Part shown: positions 26,735 to 34,683 of the stretch, piece after piece
Numbering within the stretch: the first letter of the stretch is position 1
Layout: the number at the start of each line of letters is the position of its first letter
Assembly (NCBI GenBank): GCA_004293725.1
Contig: REAW01000022.1
Location: 1-48,367, forward strand
Direction of reading: 5' to 3'
Length of the DNA: 48,367 nt
From: Curvibacter sp.
GTDB lineage: Bacteria > Pseudomonadota > Gammaproteobacteria > Burkholderiales > Burkholderiaceae_C
The notes under the pieces: model-generated
Database searches by the model: none
Told to the model about the DNA's origin: nothing
The model's input: only the letters and a program-made list of their open reading frames with translations
Program-made: the position numbers and the translations under genes

Positions 26735-27358
26735 ATGGCGCAGTATTTCGAAGTTCACCCCCACAATCCACAACCCCGCTTGCTCAAGCAAGCAGTTGCG
26801 ATGTTGGAGAAAGGCGGCATTCTGGCCGTCCCCACCGACTCCAGCTATGCCCTGGTCTGCCACTTGGATGACAAGGCCGCCGCCGACAAACTGCGCAGCA
26901 TTCGTAGGGTGGACGACAAACACCACTTGACCCTGCTGTGCCGCGACCTTAGTGAGCTGGCCAGCTACGCCCGCGTCGACAATGCGCAATACCGCTTGCT
27001 GAAGGCTGCCACCCCTGGCGCCTACACCTTCATTCTGGAAGCCAGCAAAGAAGTGCCACGCCGTGTAAGCCACCCCTCGCGCAAAACCATTGGCCTGCGG
27101 GTACCCGAGCACAAAACGCTGCAGGAGCTTCTCGCCCTTCATGGCTCTGCGCTACTAGCTACTACTTTGATAGCAAATGGCGAGAAGGAGCCGCTCAATG
27201 ACGCGCAGGACATCCGCGAACGCTACGAGCACCAGATTGCCGCCGTCATTGACGCTGGGGCCTGCGCTGCAGAACCTACTACCGTGATTGACCTGACCGG
27301 TGACGCGCCTGAAGTCATTCGTCAGGGCGGCGGCGACCTTGCTTCCATTGGACTTTAG
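26735..27358 (+). CDS. Sua5/YciO/YrdC family protein (YciO type)
   Basis: A 207-residue protein with the YrdC fold. An N-terminal KGGILAVPTDSSYALVCHL (nucleotide-binding KxR/ST region), LRSIRRVDDKHHLTLLCRDL, and SRKTIGLRVPEH lead to the C-terminal TTVIDLTGD. Start and tail match YciO more than the tRNA-modifying TsaC, because the length and the first residues (MAQYFEVHPHNPQPRL) are those of YciO. A role in threonylcarbamoyl-AMP formation is not certain for this subfamily. Residues about 131-147 (ELLALHGSALLATTLIA) coincide with an antisense-oriented copy of the 48-bp repeat (27127-27174). Confidence 0.9.
   Translation: MAQYFEVHPHNPQPRLLKQAVAMLEKGGILAVPTDSSYALVCHLDDKAAADKLRSIRRVDDKHHLTLLCRDLSELASYARVDNAQYRLLKAATPGAYTFILEASKEVPRRVSHPSRKTIGLRVPEHKTLQELLALHGSALLATTLIANGEKEPLNDAQDIRERYEHQIAAVIDAGACAAEPTTVIDLTGDAPEVIRQGGGDLASIGL
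27127..27174 (-). repeat. Dispersed 48-bp repeat, copy 6 (inside the YciO-type gene)
   Basis: On the minus strand it begins GCTATCAAAGTAGTAGCT, continues AGTAGCGCAGAGCCATGA and ends AGGGCGAGAAGC. It is the most diverged copy, yet aligns without gaps. It is antisense to the host gene. The complement is read in the same frame as in the EamA copy, with both ending ATA GC(A). Confidence 0.5.
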
Positions 27359-27398
27359 CCCAGCCACTCTTCCCATTTCACTTTGAGACAATTGCCCT

Positions 27399-28067
27399 GT
27401 GGACTTTGCACACCTGATCCAAACCGTTGCCATTTACGCCCTGCCCGTGCTGTTTGCCATCACGGTGCACGAGGCTGCCCACGGCTACGCGGCCCTGCAT
27501 TTCGGCGATAAAACCGCCTGGTCCATGGGTCGCATCACGCTGAACCCGGCCAAACACATCGACCCGGTGGGCACCATCCTGATGCCGCTGTTGCTGTACT
27601 TCGCTACCTCGGGTGCCTTTTTGTTTGGATATGCCAAGCCGGTACCGGTGCGCTTTGGCAATCTTAAAAATCCCAAACGCGACATGATTTGGGTGGCGCT
27701 GGCCGGACCTGGAGCGAACCTCGCCATGGCCCTGGCTTGGGGCATAGCCCTGTACCTGTTGCAGGGTGTGGGGGTTACCGAGCCCTTCTTCCTGAAAATG
27801 TGCCAAGGTGGCGTGCTGGTGAATGTGGTGATGTTTGTCTTCAATCTCTTTCCATTGCCGCCACTGGATGGTGGTCGCATTTTGGTGGGCCTGCTGCCTC
27901 TCAAACAGGCCATGGCCGTCTCACGCATCGAGCCTTGGGGATTTTTCATCGTCATGGGCTTGGTGATTGCCGGCGTGCTGAGCACGCTGTGGATGCAGCC
28001 CCTGATGGCTCTGACCTTTGGCCTGTTGGACCTGTTGCTCACCCCACTTTCACTGCTCACCCAATAG
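27399..28067 (+). CDS. M50-family (site-2-protease-like) membrane metalloprotease
   Basis: A 222-residue polytopic inner-membrane protein. The zinc motif HEAAHGYAALHFGD (HExxH) sits in the first helix region, and NLFPLPPLDGGRIL supplies the third ligand Asp in the typical NPxPPLDGGR motif. There is no PDZ domain, so this is the minimal rhomboid-sized M50 type often placed next to trpS in betaproteobacteria. It would cleave transmembrane substrates; none is known here. The start is GTG 27399 (MDFAHLIQTVAIYALPVLF), where hydrophobic sequence begins at once. Confidence 0.92.
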   Translation: MDFAHLIQTVAIYALPVLFAITVHEAAHGYAALHFGDKTAWSMGRITLNPAKHIDPVGTILMPLLLYFATSGAFLFGYAKPVPVRFGNLKNPKRDMIWVALAGPGANLAMALAWGIALYLLQGVGVTEPFFLKMCQGGVLVNVVMFVFNLFPLPPLDGGRILVGLLPLKQAMAVSRIEPWGFFIVMGLVIAGVLSTLWMQPLMALTFGLLDLLLTPLSLLTQ

Positions 28068-28094
28068 TTTTTCTGTTTTGTCTGATCGATTTTC

Positions 28095-29399
28095 ATGAGT
28101 ACCACCCGCTTCCTCACCGGCATCACCACCTCCGGCACGCCCCACCTGGGCAACTATGTAGGCTCCATCCGCCCCTCTGTGCGCGCAAGCCAGACACCGG
28201 GCGTGGAGAGCTTTTACTTTCTGGCCGACTACCACGCGCTCATCAAGATTGACGAGCCGGCACGCATCCAGCGCTCGACCTTGGAGATTGCCGCCAGTTG
28301 GTTGGCTGCAGGACTGAACCCCGAACAGGTGACGTTCTACCGCCAAAGCGATGTCCCCGAGATTCCTGAACTCACGTGGTTCCTGACCTGCGTGACGGGC
28401 AAGGGCGTACTGAACCGTGCACACGCCTACAAAGCCTCGGTGGACAAGAACAGCGCAGCCGGCATGGACCCCGATGCCGACGTGACCGCCGGCCTCTTCA
28501 TGTACCCGGTACTCATGGGCGCGGACATTTTGATGTTCAACGCGCACAAGGTACCCGTGGGCCGCGACCAGATCCAGCACATCGAGATGGCGCGCGACAT
28601 GGCCGCCAGCTTCAACCACCGCTACGGTGAGCACTTTGTGCCGCCGCAGGCCGAAATTGAAGAGGCGGTCGCCACCCTGCCCGGCCTGGATGGCCGCAAG
28701 ATGAGCAAGAGTTACGACAACACCATTCCGCTGTTCAGCAGCCGGGAACAACTCAAAAAGCTTATTGCCGGCATCAAGACAGATTCACGTGCGCCCGGCG
28801 AACCCAAGGACACCGAGGGCTCGGCCCTGTTCCAGATCTATCAGGCGTTTGCGTCGGAAGAAGAGACCACCGCGCTGCGCCAGTCCTTTGCCGACGGTAT
28901 TGCATGGGGCGATGCCAAGGCCGTGCTGTTCGAGCGCATTGACCGCGAAATTGCCCCCATGCGCGCCGCCTACGAGGACTACATGGCCCACCCTGAGAAG
29001 GTAGAGGCCCTGCTGCTGGTCGGTGCCCAAAAGGCCCGCGCCATTGCCACACCCTTCATGACCCAACTGCGCAGCGCCGTGGGCCTGCGCGGCCTGGGCA
29101 GCGCGGTACAAGCCAAGGCAGAAAAAACCAGCAAGGGAGCGCTCGCAGCCTTCAAACAGTACCGCGAGAAAGATGGCCTCTTCTATTTCAAGCTGGTGGA
29201 TACGGCCGGTGCCATGCTGCTGCAAAGCAAAGGCTTTGCGTCGCCCAAGGTGGCGGGCCAAGCCATTGGCCAGTTGCAACAAGACGGCGCAGCCGCTATA
29301 GCCACACTGCAAGCCCAACTGGAAGTGCTGGACAGTTCCGCACTGGACCGCGCGGTGCAGGCACTGGCCGCGTTGGCCGAGGCCACTGACAGCAAATAA
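28095..29399 (+). CDS. trpS: Tryptophanyl-tRNA synthetase with C-terminal extension
   Basis: A 434-residue class I synthetase. TSGTPHLGNYVGSIRP carries the HIGH-like motif, GADILMFNAHKVPVGRDQIQH the dimer and Trp site, and GRKMSKSYDNTI the KMSKS loop. The catalytic core ends near residue 335, the whole length of E. coli TrpRS (334). About 90 further residues follow. They include FKQYREKDGLFYFKLVD and LLQSKGFASPKVAGQAIGQL, which resemble a DUF1508/YegP-type beta-strand-helix unit. The stop codon abuts a copy of the 48-bp repeat. It follows the M50 protease gene after 27 bases, so both are probably co-transcribed. Confidence 0.96.
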   Translation: MSTTRFLTGITTSGTPHLGNYVGSIRPSVRASQTPGVESFYFLADYHALIKIDEPARIQRSTLEIAASWLAAGLNPEQVTFYRQSDVPEIPELTWFLTCVTGKGVLNRAHAYKASVDKNSAAGMDPDADVTAGLFMYPVLMGADILMFNAHKVPVGRDQIQHIEMARDMAASFNHRYGEHFVPPQAEIEEAVATLPGLDGRKMSKSYDNTIPLFSSREQLKKLIAGIKTDSRAPGEPKDTEGSALFQIYQAFASEEETTALRQSFADGIAWGDAKAVLFERIDREIAPMRAAYEDYMAHPEKVEALLLVGAQKARAIATPFMTQLRSAVGLRGLGSAVQAKAEKTSKGALAAFKQYREKDGLFYFKLVDTAGAMLLQSKGFASPKVAGQAIGQLQQDGAAAIATLQAQLEVLDSSALDRAVQALAALAEATDSK

Positions 29400-29400
29400 C

Positions 29401-29448
29401 GCTATTCATTTGATAGCTATTTGCGCATATTTCAAAAGGGCTGCAGGC
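29401..29448 (+). repeat. Dispersed 48-bp repeat, copy 7 (behind trpS)
   Basis: Begins GCTATTCATTTGATAGCT, with perfect GCTAT/ATAGC arms, continues ATTTGCGCATATTTCAAA and ends GGGCTGCAGGCC. It starts one base after the trpS stop codon. It is the right-most copy in the window; none occurs in the remaining 19 kb. Confidence 0.7.
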
Positions 29449-29499
29449 CAATAACGCTTCAAACCACAGGTGCGCCATGCGCGAACCTAAAGCAGCAGT

Positions 29500-30087
29500 C
29501 TAGGGAACCATCACCCGTATTTGGAGCAGGCGGCGTGCTTCGCCGCTGCCAGTGCTGCTGTAGCTGCCTTGCCGCGCTGGCGCAGGGCCAGTGGCGGCAA
29601 TGGTGACCCATTGCGCCAGCGGCGCTGTCACGGTGCTGCTGAACTGGCTTCGGCTCTGGCTGGGCATGTCAGCGTTACTGCGAGTCGCCATATCGGCCTG
29701 CTGCACTTCCACCTCCACGGCCGCATCGCGGTTGCCTCCAGCCCAGCGTGGGGTCACGCTGATAGTTTGGCCCACATCAAACCACTGCAGAGCCTGCTTG
29801 ACGCCCGCTCCGCTGTGGCTAGACCCCGCCTGGGCCGCTTCAACCCACTGGATAGGCACGGACAAATTCATGCGCAGCGACCCCTTTTCGCCATTGCGTA
29901 CCTGGATTTTTTGGGGAGTTAACAAGGGGGGCATATCCGAAGGGCCCGCACGGAAGCTGGTACCTTCTTCACGCCCCTCTTCAATTTGTCGCAGCTCAAC
30001 CGTGAGGTCGCGCTTGGGCAGTTGGGCCTCGGCCCACGACATCACCAAGATGCTTGCCAGCAGAACGAATAGGAAGCGAACGCGCAT
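29500..30087 (-). CDS. Secreted hypothetical protein
   Basis: A 195-residue protein with a clear signal peptide: basic start MRVRFLF, hydrophobic core VLLASILVMSW and a probable AEA cleavage site. The mature part is rich in Gln and Ser and alternates strand-like segments (RDLTVELRQIEE, KGSLRMNLSVPIQWVEA, ALQWFDVGQTISVTPRW, AAVEVEVQQADM, TAPLAQWVTIAATG). The pattern resembles the beta-rich tail domains of secretin-like outer-membrane proteins. No secretin core is present, so this is only a hint. It would act in the periplasm. Its 3' end faces trpS. Confidence 0.75.
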   Translation of the reverse strand: MRVRFLFVLLASILVMSWAEAQLPKRDLTVELRQIEEGREEGTSFRAGPSDMPPLLTPQKIQVRNGEKGSLRMNLSVPIQWVEAAQAGSSHSGAGVKQALQWFDVGQTISVTPRWAGGNRDAAVEVEVQQADMATRSNADMPSQSRSQFSSTVTAPLAQWVTIAATGPAPARQGSYSSTGSGEARRLLQIRVMVP

Positions 30088-30198
30088 ACCGGCATTGTTC
30101 CACGGTCGCTCTGCGCACGCCAGACTAACGGGCGCAACTTAGAGCGCCAAAAGCAGGGCTAAACCGTGCCAGATGTGCGCCAACGGTACCTCGCGCGC

Positions 30199-31194
30199 TT
30201 ATTCGATTTTGAGATTTTGGACCTGCACGACTTCGCGCCACGCACGGTAGTCGGCTTCTATGAATTTGGCCTGCGCTGCAGGTGTTCCCGGCATTGCATC
30301 GACCGCATCCAGCTTGAAACGCGCGACCACTTCGGGTAATAGCACCACTTTGTTCAGCGCTGCGTTGAGTTTGTCGAGGACTGCTGTGGGTGTGCCCGCA
30401 GGTGCCGCCAACGCAAAGTAGTTCAGTACGTCGAAGCCCTTGAATCCGGCCTCCGCCATGCTGGGGACGTCTGGCATGGCACTGGAGCGCTTGGCACTGG
30501 TCACGGCCAGCGGTTTGATGCGGCCGTCCTTGATCAGGGGCAGCAACGCGGGGATCGTGCCGGTCACCAACTGCACTTGGCCAGCCACCATGTCCATGGC
30601 AGCCGGGGCCACACCGCGGTAAGGAATATGGGTGATAAAGGTGCCTGTCTTGGCTTTGAGCAGTTCCAACACGAGATGGTTTACCCCACCAGCGCCGGCC
30701 GAACCATAGTTCAACACGCCCGGCTTCTGCTTCGCATACGCCACCAATTCCGGCATGGTGTTAATACCGGTCTGGAGGTTGGTCGCCCAGACCAGGGGAC
30801 CGCTGGCAATCATGCCCACCGGCGCAAAACTCTTGAGCGGGTCATACCCCGCAGTGGGCAAGGAAGCAGCCACGGTAGTGAAAGGTGATGCCACCAATAG
30901 CAAGGTATACCCATCCGCCGGCTGCTGTGCCACGAACTGCGTGCCAATGGCACCCGACGCGCCAGTCCGGTTCTCCACCACAAAGCTCCCGCCCATCACC
31001 TCGCCGAGTTTTTGGGCCATGAGGCGCCCCATGGCATCTGTACCGGCCCCGGGCGCGAAGGGCACCACAATCTTTACGGGCCGCTCGGGAAAACTTGCAG
31101 TGCCGGATTGTGCCCACGCTACGGGTCCCATCAATGTGATTGCCAAGCCCGCCACCACCGCACTGCGGCGGAAATATTTGCTATCCATTCCCAT
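30199..31194 (-). CDS. TctC/Bug-type periplasmic solute-binding protein
   Basis: A 331-residue tripartite tricarboxylate transporter receptor. A signal peptide (MGMDSKYFRRSAVVAGLAI, then a site near AWAQ) precedes FPERPVKIVVPFAPGAGTDA, the signature start of the Bug family. Later motifs are FVVENRTGASGAIGTQFVA, ITHIPYRGVAPAAMDMVAGQ and AVTSAKRSSAMPDVPSMAEAG. It binds a carboxylate-like ligand in the periplasm; which one is unknown. No membrane components (TctA/TctB) are nearby, as is usual for the large Bug families of this group. A longer upstream frame is rejected because it would precede the signal peptide. It is divergent from hoxF. Confidence 0.93.
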   Translation of the reverse strand: MGMDSKYFRRSAVVAGLAITLMGPVAWAQSGTASFPERPVKIVVPFAPGAGTDAMGRLMAQKLGEVMGGSFVVENRTGASGAIGTQFVAQQPADGYTLLLVASPFTTVAASLPTAGYDPLKSFAPVGMIASGPLVWATNLQTGINTMPELVAYAKQKPGVLNYGSAGAGGVNHLVLELLKAKTGTFITHIPYRGVAPAAMDMVAGQVQLVTGTIPALLPLIKDGRIKPLAVTSAKRSSAMPDVPSMAEAGFKGFDVLNYFALAAPAGTPTAVLDKLNAALNKVVLLPEVVARFKLDAVDAMPGTPAAQAKFIEADYRAWREVVQVQNLKIE

Positions 31195-31520
31195 ACAAGC
31201 ACCCCAAAACATTAAAGAAAAACTGCGACTATGCGACAGGAAGATTACAAAATAAAGACATATACGAGTGCAGATGAGCGACTGTCGCGGCACAACTTGG
31301 CGCACCAATCGGTCAGATGTGTTTAGCGATCCAAGCACCAAGGTACCGGTCCAGCGTTGCAAAGCTGAAAATGGATCCCGCAAACGAAACCAAACAGTTG
31401 ACGCAGATCAAGGTGCATCGGCGATGAGCGGTCAACATCGGCTTCATCTTGGTTGCGTGGGCCTGAACGCACCGAGCCACGACTGAAGTGAGACCGGTTT
31501 ATCCCACCCCGTCTGAACCT
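31195..31520. promoter_or_regulatory. Divergent control region between tctC-type gene and hoxF
   Basis: This 326-base gap must hold the promoters for both the binding-protein gene and the hydrogenase operon. The left half is AT-rich and contains GCGAC three times: direct repeats at 31225 and 31233, and as part of the perfect 11-bp palindrome GCGACTGTCGC at 31278-31288. These could be an operator. No convincing sigma-70 pair is visible. The best sigma-54-like candidate (GG at 31348 and GC at 31359) has spacing of nine instead of ten and is not accepted. No regulator gene of the HoxA type lies next to it. Confidence 0.4.
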
Positions 31521-33368
31521 ATGAGCACACCCGAAAAGTCCCTCCACCTGCATGAAAGTAGCCCCGCTGCAGGCGGCGCCATGCTGTCTTCTATTGCCCT
31601 GCAGAGGTTGATCGAGGGGCACGGTGCATCGCCGCATGCCCTGGTGCAAATACTGCGGGAGGTGCAGGCACTGAGCGGGTGGCTGCCCCGGGATGTCTTG
31701 AACAACATTGCAAACGCACTGGGATTGACCCTGGCCCATGTCCAGGGCGTTGCGGGTTTTTACCGCTTCTTTCACACCAAACCAGTAGGCGCTTACCGCA
31801 TCTTGTTCAGCAACAACATCACCGACCGCATGCTGGGCAATGAAGCGCTGATGCGCGATTTGTGCCAGCGTTTGGGGGTTACAAGGGGGCAGACACGCGC
31901 AGACGGGCGCGTCAGCGTCGAATTGGCCTCATGTACCGGCCTGTGCGACCAAGGCCCGGCCCTGCTGGTCAACCATCACCACGTCGTCACCCGGTTGAAT
32001 CCGGGGCGCATTGAACACATGGCCGCTTTGATTGAAGCCCAGGTGCCCCTTGCGCAGTGGCCGCCTGAGTGGTCACGCGTAGACGACCAGATCCGACTCA
32101 CCGATGTCAAACTGGGCACCCAGCCCGCACCCGGCGAGGCCTTGGCCGCTGCCATCGCACGAGGGCCGCAAGGCATGCTGGATGACCTCAAGCAATCCGG
32201 GCTACGTGGTCGTGGCGGTGCAGGTTTCGTCACTGCTACCAAATGGGAATTCTGCCGCAATGCACCCGGCGAAACGCACTACGTAGTGTGCAACGCCGAC
32301 GAAGGCGAGCCAGGAACCTTCAAAGACCGCGTGCTACTGACCAGTTATGCCGATGGCGTCGTCGAGGGCATGACGATAGCTGCCTGGGTGGTGGGCGCTC
32401 GGCGCGGCATGATTTACTTACGCGGCGAATACCGCTACCTGCTGGAGCACCTGCAAGCCGTATTGCAGCGCCGCCGCACTCAGCATTTGCTGGGTGTTTC
32501 CATCCAGGGGCATGCGGGTTTTGATTTCGATATTGACATTCATATAGGGGCCGGCGCCTACGTGTGTGGAGAAGAATCCGCCTTGATTGAATCACTTGAA
32601 GGCAAACGCGGCACGCCGCGCATTCGCCCGCCCTTTCCAGTGGAAAAGGGCTACCTGGGGCAACCCACCACCGTCAACAACGTGGAGACCTTCAGCGCGG
32701 TCACCCATATTGCGCTGCATGGGGGCGACTGGTGGTCCAGGATCGGTACGCACCAGTCCACCGGTACCAAAATCCATTCAGTTTCCGGCGACTGTGAGCG
32801 CCCGGGCATCTACGAATACCCCTTCGGCACCCGCATTGGCCGTATCCTGGAAGACTGCGGCGCCCGCGACACGCAGGCGGTGCAAGTGGGGGGGCCATCG
32901 GGTGTGTGCCTGTCGGCATTCGAGTTCAATCGCCGCATTGCCTTTGAGGATGTACCCACGGCTGGCGCCTTTATGGTGTTTGACCGTTCCCGCGACATGT
33001 TCACGGTGGCACGCAACTTTGCACATTTTTTTGCCCACGAGAGTTGCGGGTTTTGCACCCCCTGTCGGGTGGGCACAAAGCTGGTGGTGCGCCGCATGGA
33101 GAAGCTCCAGCGCGGTGACGGCTCTGCGGCCGATGTACAGGTGCTGTTCGAACTGGACAAACTGATGCACGGCACCACCCACTGCGGCCTGGGGGCTGCG
33201 GCCTGCAACCCCCTGCGTGACACGATCAGCAAGTTTCGCCCGGCCTATGAGCGGCACTTGCAGTCATTGCATTTTGTGCCTGGCTTTGACCTGGATGCCG
33301 AATTGTCGCAAGCGCGCCTAGCCACAGCGCGCGACGACAGCGGTGCCCACCTGGAGAACACGGAATGA
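31521..33368 (+). CDS. hoxF: NAD-reducing hydrogenase, diaphorase large subunit HoxF
   Basis: A 615-residue fusion of NuoE-like and NuoF-like modules that exchanges electrons with NAD(H) through FMN. The N-terminal 24-kDa-like part (to about residue 180) keeps only one Cys pair (ASCTGLC, 138-142); the other pair is absent, as in the Cupriavidus enzyme. The 51-kDa-like part has the NADH site LRGRGGAGF (228-236), the FMN site NADEGEPGTFKDR (258-270), GAGAYVCGEESALIESLEG and the N3-type 4Fe-4S ligands C509, C512, C515 and C555. The start MSTPEK is chosen over an in-frame GTG 11 codons upstream; neither has a strong ribosome binding site. It is the first gene of the operon, and its stop overlaps the hoxU start as ATGA. 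Confidence 0.95.
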   Translation: MSTPEKSLHLHESSPAAGGAMLSSIALQRLIEGHGASPHALVQILREVQALSGWLPRDVLNNIANALGLTLAHVQGVAGFYRFFHTKPVGAYRILFSNNITDRMLGNEALMRDLCQRLGVTRGQTRADGRVSVELASCTGLCDQGPALLVNHHHVVTRLNPGRIEHMAALIEAQVPLAQWPPEWSRVDDQIRLTDVKLGTQPAPGEALAAAIARGPQGMLDDLKQSGLRGRGGAGFVTATKWEFCRNAPGETHYVVCNADEGEPGTFKDRVLLTSYADGVVEGMTIAAWVVGARRGMIYLRGEYRYLLEHLQAVLQRRRTQHLLGVSIQGHAGFDFDIDIHIGAGAYVCGEESALIESLEGKRGTPRIRPPFPVEKGYLGQPTTVNNVETFSAVTHIALHGGDWWSRIGTHQSTGTKIHSVSGDCERPGIYEYPFGTRIGRILEDCGARDTQAVQVGGPSGVCLSAFEFNRRIAFEDVPTAGAFMVFDRSRDMFTVARNFAHFFAHESCGFCTPCRVGTKLVVRRMEKLQRGDGSAADVQVLFELDKLMHGTTHCGLGAAACNPLRDTISKFRPAYERHLQSLHFVPGFDLDAELSQARLATARDDSGAHLENTE

Positions 33369-34096
33369 CCGATCAGCGTATGGACCCGCTTAGCCCGGGC
33401 ACTTTTGAACTTGACGGACAAGACGTCGAGTTTGCGACAGGCGACACCATCCTGCAGGCCGCCACCCGGGCGGGGCACTATATTCCGCACCTGTGCTGGA
33501 AGCCGGAATTTGGCGCCCATGGCTCTTGCCGTGTTTGCACGGTCAAGGTCAATGGCCGCACGGGTGCCGCGTGCACCGTCATGGCCAGCGCCGGGCAAGA
33601 GGTGCAAAGCAATACCGATGAACTCAATGCGCAGCGCAAAACATTGCTGCAGATGCTGTTTGTCGAAGGCAACCATTTTTGCCCATCGTGCGAGAAAAGT
33701 GGCGATTGCCTGCTGCAGGCCACAGCCTACGAAGTGGGTATGGAGGGGCCGTATTTTGAGGAGCTGTACCCCAACCGCCCGGTGGATGCCAGCCATGCCG
33801 ATGTACTGTTGGACTTGAACCGTTGCATTTTGTGTGGGCTGTGCGTGCGGGCCAGCGCTACGGTCGATGGCAAGAACGTCTTTGCCATTGGCGGCCATGG
33901 CATTCAAACCCACTTGGTGGTCAACAGTGCCACAGGGCTGCTGGGCGATAGCGCCCTTCACATTGATGATTGCGCGGCCCACATTTGCCCGGTGGGGGCC
34001 ATCCTGCCCAAACGACATGGCTTTGCCACCCCGATTGGTCAACGCCGTTTCGACATCAAACCGGTGTCAGAACAGGTTGAAAAGGACGCAACATGA
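33365..34096 (+). CDS. hoxU: NAD-reducing hydrogenase, diaphorase small subunit HoxU
   Basis: A 243-residue iron-sulfur protein homologous to the N-terminus of complex I NuoG. It relays electrons between HoxY and HoxF. Cluster ligands are visible: 2Fe-2S at C44, C55, C58 and C70; a His-Cys3 4Fe-4S site at H104, C106, C109 and C115; and ferredoxin-like CILCGLC (C154, C157, C160) with C208 in HICPVGAIL. All clusters expected of HoxU are therefore intact. Start and stop overlap hoxF and hoxY by four bases on each side, which points to coupled translation and fixed stoichiometry. Confidence 0.95.
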   Translation: MTDQRMDPLSPGTFELDGQDVEFATGDTILQAATRAGHYIPHLCWKPEFGAHGSCRVCTVKVNGRTGAACTVMASAGQEVQSNTDELNAQRKTLLQMLFVEGNHFCPSCEKSGDCLLQATAYEVGMEGPYFEELYPNRPVDASHADVLLDLNRCILCGLCVRASATVDGKNVFAIGGHGIQTHLVVNSATGLLGDSALHIDDCAAHICPVGAILPKRHGFATPIGQRRFDIKPVSEQVEKDAT

Positions 34097-34671
34097 GTTT
34101 CACCCCTCCTGCAACGGCGCCGTTGCATGCACCGCGCAAGCTGAAAGTGGCCACCGTTTCCTTGGCAGGCTGTTTTGGTTGCCACATGTCGTTTCTGGAT
34201 ATTGACGAACGTTTGCTGCAACTGCTGGAGGTGGTTGAATTTGACCGCTCCCCGCTGACCGACATCAAAACTATTGGCCGCTGCGATATCGGGCTCATTG
34301 AGGGCGGGCTGTGTAATGCCGAAAACGTGCACGTGCTGCGCGAATTTCGGGCCAATTGCAAAACCCTGGTAGCCGTGGGTGCGTGTGCCATCAACGGCGG
34401 ACTTCCTGCCCAACGCAACCAGCTCGATGTAGGGCAAATTCTGCGGGACGTCTATTGCACCCAAACTGGCATCAGCGCCAATAGCCAGATACCCAATGAC
34501 CCAGAGTTACCTTTACCACTCAACCAAGTGCACCCGATCCACGAGGTGGTGCACGTCGATTACTTTCTGCCGGGCTGCCCCCCTTCGGGTGACGCGATCT
34601 GGACATTCCTCAATGATCTCATTGCTGGCCGAACGCCCCATTTAGGGCACGGGCTGATGCACTATGACTAA
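34093..34671 (+). CDS. hoxY: NAD-reducing hydrogenase, small subunit HoxY
   Basis: A 192-residue small subunit that carries the proximal 4Fe-4S cluster next to the NiFe site. Ligands are C27 and C30 (AGCFGCHMSF), C98 (VGACAING) and C162 (LPGCPPSGD). It is short, without the medial and distal clusters or the Tat signal of membrane-bound hydrogenases, as expected for a cytoplasmic group 3d enzyme. The segment IEGGLCNAENV matches HoxY of Cupriavidus. It overlaps hoxU by four bases and precedes hoxH by 12. Confidence 0.95.
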   Translation: MSFTPPATAPLHAPRKLKVATVSLAGCFGCHMSFLDIDERLLQLLEVVEFDRSPLTDIKTIGRCDIGLIEGGLCNAENVHVLREFRANCKTLVAVGACAINGGLPAQRNQLDVGQILRDVYCTQTGISANSQIPNDPELPLPLNQVHPIHEVVHVDYFLPGCPPSGDAIWTFLNDLIAGRTPHLGHGLMHYD

Positions 34672-34683
34672 CGAAAGCAGACC

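Noticed and set aside
31348..31360. Sigma-54-like GG...GC upstream of hoxF
   Set aside because: The spacing between GG and GC is nine, not ten, and the flanking consensus (TGGCAC, TTGCA) is poor.
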